DNA of 64,000 bases from the NCBI GenBank assembly GCA_035582835.1, contig JAYKAV010003124.1:1-64000 (forward strand), in the 5' to 3' direction. Source of the stretch: Phoebastria nigripes. Lineage: Eukaryota; Chordata; Aves; Procellariiformes; Diomedeidae. Positions 1-64,000 of this stretch are shown one piece after another. Below the pieces are notes generated by a model, which was given only the letters and a program-made list of their open reading frames with translations, did not search any database and had not been told where the DNA came from. Within the stretch, counting starts at the first letter, position 1, and the number at the start of each line of letters is the position of its first letter. Both the position numbers and the translations under genes were made by a program.

Positions 1-55152
<55,152 letters not shown>

Positions 55153-56058
55153 CCTGTTCAGGGAAGCAGCAGCCTCCATAATGCAATAATAGATCCCACC
55201 TGCCCACAATGTGTCACCACTTAATGCAATATTGAATCCCAGACAACACTGGCCTAAGGTACTGTAACTTCCAAAGCCCCTGCAACCAGACCCCACAGAG
55301 ACTGAAAACATCTGCCTTTCTAAACCTCCCAGCAACCTGGGCGAGGGGCGGCAGCATGGTCGAAGATGAGAACGCAGATGGTGAACATGTGATGTGTGAA
55401 AGAGGTGGATGCCAGGGCTCATCTCAGAGACTCGCTCGCGCGTCCTGCAGCCTTGGGGTAGGAAGTGCAGGGCTGCCTCACTGAACACATGCAATCAAGC
55501 CACAAACATTGTCAAATTATGACTGGAGTGGAGAGACCGTGGAGGTATCAGCAAGTGTTACCTTCCCCAGGCAAATTGGTTCAAGCATCTTTGTTGGTAT
55601 CTTACACCAGGCCAAATCTGTAGGCGGCTTTACTCCATCTAGATATAGGCAGACTCCCACTGGAAGCTCACCTGAGGCAGGACCTCAGGATTTGTCCCTC
55701 TTGTGGAGTTACGATCATGTATCTCTTTGTTGCTTTGGCTTTGGAAATCCCCCTTTTGTTGCGGTTTGGTTTCCATACAGTGACCACATATTTCTGTCTC
55801 TCTGGCTTTGCCTCTGTTACATGACAGTGGACCTGTTTGTCTGCTCTCCACTCCTAAGCTGCTCCAAATCTACCTGCCTTCCCCCAGAGGCGCTGACTGT
55901 CAAGAGCTGGATAGCAAGGATTTTCTTACTGATCCAGGTGTATATTACGCTGTTTCTAAATTCCAGAAATTTTAGGCACCTGCAGCTTTTCAATGGCAGA
56001 GCAGCCCTGCTTCTTGGCCTTGCTTGGAAATGCCTGTGGTAACAGATCTCACTTGAGA

Positions 56059-56064
56059 AATAAA
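56059..56064 (+). terminator. Possible polyadenylation signal for a short TTBK1 transcript
   Basis: AATAAA about 910 bases after the TAG. The hexamer is common by chance in AT-rich DNA, and no transcript evidence is available here. Confidence 0.25.
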
Positions 56065-56640
56065 CCGGCCTCAGCACTTGGTATGCAGAGCCCCTGGAGC
56101 CCTTGTCTAAAACTGACTTGAATCTCAGAGGAAAAGGGAGATCAAAGTTAATTTAAATTGTCATAGGTATCCTTATTTCCCGGGTTTGCAGGGCTATATT
56201 GCCCTTCTCAGTATAGCTGCAGTGTAAAACACCAGGCTGTATGAAGACCTTCTGTAGTTAAGTGAATGTAGTAACTGTCTTCTATTGAAATGAGCCTTTG
56301 GTCCGGTTTTCTGGGAGAAGAGGCAGTATGGATGTTAAGGTTAAAGAAGAAGGAGTCATTGCTGGTGCTCAGGGCTTTAGGAAAGTGCGAGTCCAAAGTA
56401 AAATACTGTGCAGAATAAGCACAGGATACAGTCAAGAAAACATATAGAAAGCTCAGGCAGATGTGAAAATGGCATGGGATAAGTATGGATGTTGGAAGAA
56501 AGTTGTTACACGGAGGTATTACTGCATAGGTAGGGTGTTTTCAGTGGAGTTACAATGAACGCTTCCTTCCAAATACTGACTTCTGTAGGTATATCTGCCC
56601 TGCCTGAGGCTCCCTTAATGTCAGATTCACCCTTCTATAA

Positions 56641-56670
56641 GCAACCCCAGACAGTGCAACCCCAGACAGG
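56641..56670 (+). repeat. 15-base tandem duplication
   Basis: GCAACCCCAGACAGT is repeated head to tail with one difference at the last base. Downstream of the last recognised exon. Confidence 0.85.
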
Positions 56671-58499
56671 GTGGGTGGTGCTTTCTGAAGCTCGTAGGAC
56701 CTGGCCCGGTGGGTCTGCATGCCGCAGGACATGCTCAGGCAGGCTGGGCATGCGCTGCCTCCTGCCTGCCCACAGAGCATCCCGGTGGGTGCAGGGATGG
56801 AGATGGAGGGGGCAACACACCCTCCTTGAGAAGATTCAGTGTAGGCGTGACCAGTCTTTTCCCACAGTCATTCTTGAATCAGTGACATCAATTTCTTTTG
56901 ATTTGCCCAAAGAACATGAGCGAACAGGACACTTTACTGCCTAGCCAAAATTTTTATCTGCAATTTGTTGATCAGTTTTATTTTTAAAAAAGATACTGGG
57001 CATTGCCAGAAATACTTGGACTGAAATAACCGGTAGCCTAATCCTATTTGGCAGTTCTTCTGTTCTCAAGCACAGAAACCAGAAAGAGCAAGGCTTTGCT
57101 TTTCTCAAAGTGACATGAGAAGGGATGATTTCCTTAAGTAGACTCTGCTCTGATGTTATTTTTTCCATGTTTAGTAGAGACTTTAATAGAACAGCAGATT
57201 CCAGAGAAAATGGAATTTGTGAAAGTAGTAGATTTAAAATCAGTAGCTCTTAGTAATTTTTAGTTCATAGTCTCCAAAACACTGATGTTCACTTTTCGAG
57301 GTCAATTTTAGGGATGAAAATTTCTATTGTTCTATTTTTTAAAAAAACAATTTTTAGTTTCGCCAGTGAGAAAAGGGGACAAACAGAATAACTGGGTATT
57401 TATAAACTCTAACCTGCCTGTTTCAGACAAAAACAATGACTAGCCAATAAGTAGCTCCATACATAAAATTTAAAGGGCAGTAATCTATCTAATGCTACTC
57501 ATCATGGTTATATATAGAACTGTTCTTGCCAAGTAAACTTGATACTGTTCTTCTTCTAAGTTCGAAAGTCTGATTGACAAAGATGGTTGATTTATATAGA
57601 CTTCAGTAAGACTTTCTTCTAGTTAAAATTATTAATAAATTAAAAACCAACTAACCAAACAAAATATGTTTATATGTTGATATCTCTTACAAGTGGGGAT
57701 GTTTCTCATTAGGACTCCTGATCTCCTGCCCTTAGCTCAGCACTATTCCATGCCTTTAGTGGCTGTCAAGAAGAAAAAAGAAATCAGTGAGGAGAAAGTT
57801 TGCAGTGACAGGAAGATGGGTGGCTTGATAAAATAATACTGGAAGGCCAGCTCTGAAGAAAGATCTGGATCACTCGATAAGTTGCTTGCATTCAAACTAA
57901 TTATTGCATTCAGCCAGGAACATGGTCATGTTTCGAGTACGAAGAATATAGGTCACATGCACAGAGTGGGAAAAACCGTGCCCTGGGAGGTGCTGTCTCC
58001 CAAAATGAGGTGGGAGTTAGGGGGAATAATTAGCTGCATGTAAGTTCTTATTATAAAAAAAAAAATTCTTCTTTGATGCGTCAGCAGAAAAATTACGATG
58101 TGAGCAGAGGGGAGATCTTTTGTACTGGTGAGATCACTACCAGACATCACATCCAAGTCTTGTATGGAAATTTTTTAAAAAGATTTTCAAAACCTAGAAA
58201 AGGAGAAGTGATATAAGAATTGTTTGATTCTGTAAAACCTGCCTTGTAGAATGAGCTTGAAGAAATGCAGTCTGTCATTAAAGACAAAACTAAAAAGTGA
58301 CATGATTGCTGTTAGGAGTTCCTGCCTGAAGAGAGCAAGATGGGTTTTTAATCTGCCAGGCAAAGATATGGGTCTAGGTGCTGGAAGATACAGTAACGAA
58401 GGTCAAACTAGAAGTAAGATGCTCATTTTAAAGACATAAGTGGGTGGTAAACCGCTGAAATATGTTATTAAAAGACACTGAATTCTTCGCTGTTCAGAT

Positions 58500-58980
58500 T
58501 CTTTAAGGTGGGATATTGATTTCTAAACCAATTGTGTTAAACCATCAAATTTGGGCTCTGTATCAGAATAATTGGATATGTTGCTGTCACCTGGGTTTTA
58601 TGGGAAGTTTTATTTCGTGATCAAGATGACTTTTACAATTTAATTCTGAACAAATTAATTGGTGCTAATGGCTGGAATCCTGATGTTACGGTAGTATGCA
58701 AAGAATATTAAAAATAGTCAATTTGCGGATTTTTTTAACATCTTCATCTAATGCTGTAATAATTACTATGGAATCCACATATTGTTGAGGAACAGTTGGC
58801 AAATTAACGAAATGTGAAAATAGCTCTCTCTTTATATATATGGAAATGTAATAAATTAATATTAAAACTAGTTACAGTGCAATTCTAAAAAACCTCTGTA
58901 GATTACATTTATATTGCATTTATTTATTGTGTTTAATTTATAATGACTGCAATTATAAATGTAAATATGTCCAAAATCAG
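58500..58980. promoter_or_regulatory. AT-rich block with many TAAT-type cores
   Basis: This stretch is strongly AT-rich without being a simple repeat or recognisable transposon. It has several homeodomain-type motifs, such as AAATTAATTGG near 58650 and TAATAATTAC near 58757, and no long ORF. That is how conserved non-coding enhancers often look, but no conservation data are available here. Confidence 0.25.
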
Positions 58981-59106
58981 TTGCCAAAAAAACCCCAACT
59001 AGAAAGCTCAAAGGAAGTGGCAAGCAGCCATTTCCCATTGAGGGCTGCGCTTTCGTGGTCAGGTTAGGGGAACGGAAGTGTTGGTTCTCTAAGAGGTACC
59101 CTCCTA

Positions 59107-59125
59107 CCCCATCCCATCCCATCCA
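59107..59125 (+). repeat. (CCCAT)n short tandem repeat
   Basis: Three to four CCCAT units. Confidence 0.75.
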
Positions 59126-62100
59126 GCCCTTTCAGCCCCTTCACCTGTGCCAGTGCCGGTGTTCATGTGGCTGCATGGACCTGCACGGGGAGAAGGAAAG
59201 TTGCTTTCAGCTTTGCTTCATTTCCTGCTTTGGTTCACTGTCCATTTGCACAACTGACAGCACTGGCAAGCCAGGGTCAGCAGGGAAAAAAACAATTGAT
59301 GAAGGGCTGTCGATACAAAAGGTGATCATGGGGCTATGGGTTGAAAAGTTAGTTGCCCTAGTTATTTTTCCTTTTATGTTTGATAAGGTTCCTTAAATTC
59401 TTTAGCTGGGGTAAGTCAGTGTAAATAAATACTAGTGAAATAAAATTCCCTTTCAGCATCAGACTCTTAGGCAAATCGTGTTCATCAGAAGGGTCCAAGA
59501 ACAGGGTTTGCGTCCTGAAAGGGATGTTCTTGTTTTTACTTCCCATTGTACATAGCACTTGTTCTCCTCAGAATCCAAAATGAGGATTGAAATGAGCCTT
59601 TGCCACTCCTTTATAATACAGAGATCATTAGCATCAGAAGGACAGGTAGCTGTTGCTAGGATCTCATGCCCTACTTCAGTGAGCAAACGCACGTCAATTG
59701 TATATACATACAAAAGCCATCTTTTTATATCTTGGTCTCTTGGCTCCCTTCGCTTTCTTTCTGTGCAGAATTTATCACTCCCTCCCCAGCCTCCTTCCCA
59801 CAGGAAGGAGCTAATGAGATGTGATTTCTGTGAAAACATTACTGTAAATGCTTGGGTTAAGCTAGCATGAATTGGGTAAATGTAGTTATGCCAGCACATA
59901 TTCACTTTCAGTGGAGAAGGTTTTGGTGGGAGGGGGTTGGCTGAAAATAAGCTATACTGACAAAGGTGCAATTTTGCAGATGCCAGTGCATCTGCATTAG
60001 GAGTATCTTGTTGATATACCCATGTTGACAAAGTCCCTGGTGTGAACCTGAGTTTGTCCGCCATTCCCATACTTTTTTGCCCGTGTTGAGGGGCAGGTAA
60101 GTGGAAGAGTTATGTTGCATCACCTCTTTCACAGTTTTGTTACAGTGACGACAGAATGTAAGATAGAAATGGCCTGTTAAGACAGCCATATGGGTGATAT
60201 AATCCCATCCCTATGCTACCTCTTCATGATGAAAAGTATCTCTTGTTCTTCCACTCCTTCTCTTTGTTGTGGGTCTGAATCTGGACATTATGGTGGTCAA
60301 GGCTGCTGCAAGACTGTTGCTCCGAAGGGACAAACTGGTTCAAAAGTTGTATTTGTTGGGCTAAGTGTCTTTGTGGTTCCTAGAGACTTCCAACCTGGAC
60401 TGATGCTTTCCTTTCCGCATGACAGATGTTGACTCCAAGACCTTTCCTTCAGCTCTTTTCCTGTAGTTCATGTGGTGATGCTTTAAGGGTCCCCAAGGAC
60501 AGAGGCAGATCAGCCCACCTCTCAAATCCTGTGTCCAAATGACTTTGGAGGAGTGTATAGGAAGCTGCTCTAGCTGCCTTTCAGTTACTAGGTACTCAGC
60601 TGAGGGTGAGAGTTTGAGCGCACCTTCTCCCTTCCAGTGCTGGGAGGCAGCAGGCACCACCTGAGCTGTGAAGGATGTTGGCAGTTGCCACCTCCCCAGC
60701 CCAGGATGAAGAAGCTGTACTTGGACAGTTAGCCTCCAGACTGGATTGAGATAAGGCAGCTGACTCCAGGACTGGCTGGTGTTCTCCTCTGGGATCTCGT
60801 CTATTGCTCCATAAGCAGAGAGATTGCTGCTCAGCTGCCACCCAGTTAGCTTATGTTTAAATCTGAATCTGGATGCAAGAACAACAGCAGTCAGCTGTAG
60901 CCCTGAGCTGTTGGTAGGCTTCACATAAAATGTGATGAGGAGACAGAACCCCCTCATCTTCACCTCACTGCTTGAGAAGCTCTCTTAGATCTAGTTGCCT
61001 CTTTGGTCCCCTTTGCCTATCCCATCTCTTCCCCATATGAGAAAACTCTTTTTACTCCACCCCTGTTGCCAGTGCGTGTCCCACTCCACACATTCACCTG
61101 CCCCCGTGGTTTACCTCTGTTGCCATTCATGGTATCTCATCCCTCACATCCTTATTGCATCCCTGGGTACCTGCTCTACCTCCTGCCTTTGCTGTTCCCA
61201 AGAATGTGCGAGGCTTGCCTCCTGCACGAGTTTCCTATGCATTGCGTATCTCATGATGCACCGTACAGTCCCTGTAGTACTTTGATCAGCCTCTTGCCTT
61301 CCCTCCCTCTGATTTCCTTGGAGGAAAAGTGAAAAATGCACATTTTGGCACTTGGAGCAGTCTCAGCTCTACATGGAGTCTGTGTGAGGAATAGTCATCA
61401 TGTTTTTTAAAGACAGTTTGATTTCAAAGATGATAATAGAAGATACCCTCCATTTTCAAGACAGTTTCACGAGTTTCAAATCCTGGAATCTTTAGAACTT
61501 AGCAAACTCCCCAAAATTATCGTGTACATGAGCAGCTAAATTTAGAGAGCCAGTAATGCTCTTTCCCTTAAGACACAGCTACCATCTGTGATTGCAAACG
61601 GTGTAAATAGCTGGCTAAACACCACGTCTATTGTTGTGAGCTTGTCTCTAAGTTCCATTTAAATTGGTCCCTGGTCTCTGTGAGTGAGAAAATGTCTCAA
61701 CTCAGGTTGCAAATGGTACAAGCTCTTCCAACTGGATGTTTTCTGGGCTGGCAAAAGTGGCTGTCTGCATTCTCCAGCCTGGGAGTTGGGAGGGGATCCA
61801 AATAAAAATAGAAATAAATAGGGTATTTCAAACAGCCAGGACAGGGCAATTTTAAGTGCAACAGAGCTGACACTTTGTCATTAATTCTAAACTTTAACTC
61901 ACTGGTGTTTCCTCTCGTTGCCTGTCTTACCTGGAGGTATGACAGAGTGGTGGATTTTTTCCTTGAGGATTGGTGTTCTTCACTTTGGCACATATAATGA
62001 CAGTTCTTCCCTTATCTAATCTGTGCCACTAGCATTAAGCCACCGAAGTATCTTGTTGTTTTAAACAAGCTCCGTGTTTCTTCGGCGATCCCATTTGGCA

Positions 62101-64000
62101 GCTAGCTCTCCCCAGCTGCTTCTGCGGCAGTCAAACCTGGGTGTTATATGAGAAGGCAGCATGCCTTTAAGAACCAGCCAGCAATCTTTTTTCCTTTTTG
62201 AGGTGAAAAAAAATAAATTTTTGATATATTTTTTGCATAATAGGACTTCTGGAAAGAGTCCTGTTGTTTCAAACTGATCAGCGATAATAATCAAAGGTGT
62301 CCTCAGCAGCTTCCCTAGCCTGCTCACGAGGCAGAGAGGTTGAGTGACTCTTCAGTAGTTGGGCTGCATTTCTTTTCCAAAGGTGACTCTAAAGCCAGTT
62401 AACATAGACCTTCTTTTCTAACTCCTCTAGGCTGTGAGCACTTCGAGATGAGAAACAAAACAAATGTCATTTGGGCCATTTCTCTGCTCTGTGCTTCAAA
62501 CATTTCTTCCAAAGGGTTCACTTTGGAGTGTTTAACTACCTCATTTGTCTTTTGTTTCAGTAGCATCACCAGGCTTTGGTACCATCTTTATCACTGGCTA
62601 CACTGCCCCAAAGTGTATGGCCTCTTCTGAGAGACTTGATAATTTGTTTTGTAGTAGAAGCCTTCTGCAGTCAGATGGGAAACCAGGGCAAACACCTCAA
62701 TTTAGCCTTTCCAGAGTTTATTCAGAAACGATACTAATAGTCACAGTACTCGTACCTTCCTACAGCCTCTTAACCCAAAAGATCCCTAAGTGCTTTATTT
62801 TTCCTGTGAGTCACTTCCCTGCTGTTTGACATGCNGGACGGCTGGAGGAAGCCAGCAGCAAATAAAGCCTTTTCAAAACACGTCAGGATGAAGCCAGATG
62901 TGAGAGTTTGATTGCACAGAGAGAATTTCAGGAGACAGAATATTATTTCATGATCTGGAAATTGTCAGGACAGTGGGTGGGACCTATATACCAAATATAA
63001 CAAATATCATTGAGGCATTTGACTGCAAATCACCAGGAACTTCAGTTGCTTTCTCATGTAAAAATGCACTATTTGAATCTGGTGCTGTGATCCTATGTAA
63101 ATAAATTAAGGCAAGAAAATATAACCATTGCTAGTTTAGTCCTGTATTGTAAAATAGCTCAACAATAGGATGCACTGTGAGACTGAAGATCAGAAAGCAC
63201 GGAAAGATGTGTTCAGTCCTTTTCCTGTTTTCTAATATCCTTCCCTCTCACACCTCCATCAATTAATCTTCCACGATGTGTATATGTGGAACTTCTAAGT
63301 GCTTGGCAGCAGCACAAGATTATTCTTGAAAATATAAGGAGATTTTCTACTGCTCATCTGGAGGGACTGGTGACAGATACCCACCGTGTTTGTCCAGTGG
63401 GTTTAGCATCTCTTCCTTAGGCTACGTGGAGTCTCTGTGGTATCCAGTCACATTCGTATTACAGCCGCATAATACTGCGTCAATGACCTAATTTGTTTTT
63501 ATTGTAAACTGCTGGGTTAGATGAATGACACGTTTTATTAATGGTTGTCAGTGGAGATTTGTTCACGCCACTCTCAGAACTTTACCTGGAGCTGAGACCA
63601 TTTTGCAACTTTGCAACTTTCCTTATTTCCCTTGAATAAGGAAGGGCTCTTTTATCCCAATCTATTCAACAGAGAAGCTTTTATTTTTATTTTTCCTTTT
63701 CTGTTTTTCCTTTGGTGACAAATGGGAAAGAACTATTTGGAGATAGCTATCATATATTTGCGTAGCTTTGCTTGGCATTAACAGATGGGCTTCAAGAGGC
63801 TAGCTGAAGAAAATAAAATTGCGTTTCCTACCAGACAAGGTCTGAAGCCTTGAAAATCATGGATGATTTGCAAATCCCTAAACTCCTGTTAATGTTTATA
63901 GTGAATAAATCGCCCTAGATATTTCTCAGCTGGAGAACATGGGGTGCTTCTCTTCTTGACCTGCTTCCCCTGTAGTTGCCAGCCCTCTCCAGAATGACTG

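Larger units (their letters stand above)
55153..64000. other. Downstream of the last recognised exon: intron or intergenic
   Basis: If TAG at 55150 is used, this is 3' UTR and intergenic sequence. If the donor at 55123 is used, it is intron. I searched for the Glu-rich tract and basic, Pro/Ser-rich tail expected of full-length TTBK1 and saw none. ORFs of about 200 codons on the minus strand (59459-60070 and 60361-60963) have no recognisable domain. An AT-rich block at 58.5-58.98 kb is listed separately. Confidence 0.7.

Noticed and set aside
59459..60070. A 203-codon minus-strand ORF
   Set aside because: No recognisable domain, and it overlaps other equally long chance ORFs on both strands.
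60361..60963. A 200-codon minus-strand ORF
   Set aside because: The composition and mixed low-complexity segments look like chance. No family motif, promoter or splice pattern supports a gene.

Overview
This window is eukaryotic and almost certainly avian. It holds one split protein-coding gene on the + strand, tau-tubulin kinase 1 (TTBK1), spread over at least 52 kb. All ten internal introns have GT-AG ends. The repeats are mainly CR1 LINEs, including a 3' end of the bird type near 49.2 kb. There are no operons, prokaryotic mobile elements, CRISPR arrays or rRNA genes. The assembly has a 46-base N run at 42737-42782 and scattered single Ns.

Layout. 1-2713 is the tail of an upstream intron; the exons for the N-terminus, the glycine-rich loop and the ATP-binding lysine lie before the window. 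Exons at 2714-2787, 6227-6367, 7633-7737, 24818-24883, 26425-26517 and 27249-27374 encode the rest of the CK1-type kinase domain, with HRDIKPSN and DFG intact. Exons at 38143-38297, 39286-39505, 43261-43436, 46209-46767 and 54868-55149 encode the conserved post-kinase tail. Together they give 665 complete codons with no internal stop or frameshift. Identity with TTBK1 rather than TTBK2 is clear from paralog-specific stretches and the long tail. The last exon runs into TAG at 55150-55152, but an in-phase splice donor lies 27 bases earlier. The window may therefore show a short C-terminus, while a longer isoform would continue past 64000. I found no further coding exon in 55153-64000.

The introns carry LINE remains. 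Intron 3 holds the 5' part of a minus-strand CR1 (decayed ORF1 esterase domain plus the start of ORF2) at about 12.06-13.85 kb. Intron 6 is the repeat-dense part: CR1 pieces at 28.2, 29.5, 34.1, 35.7 and 36.0 kb, and a degraded LINE at about 31.2-33.6 kb whose translation looks like the Tx1/L1 group, not CR1. Intron 10 carries the best-preserved CR1, a 5'-truncated minus-strand copy at about 49.24-50.56 kb. Small tandem duplications and microsatellites are listed separately.

I do not see a previously undescribed biological system. The points most worth checking are the alternative TTBK1 ending, the Tx1-like relic, the CR1 copy that kept its 5' half but not its 3' half, and an AT-rich, TAAT-rich candidate regulatory block downstream of the gene.
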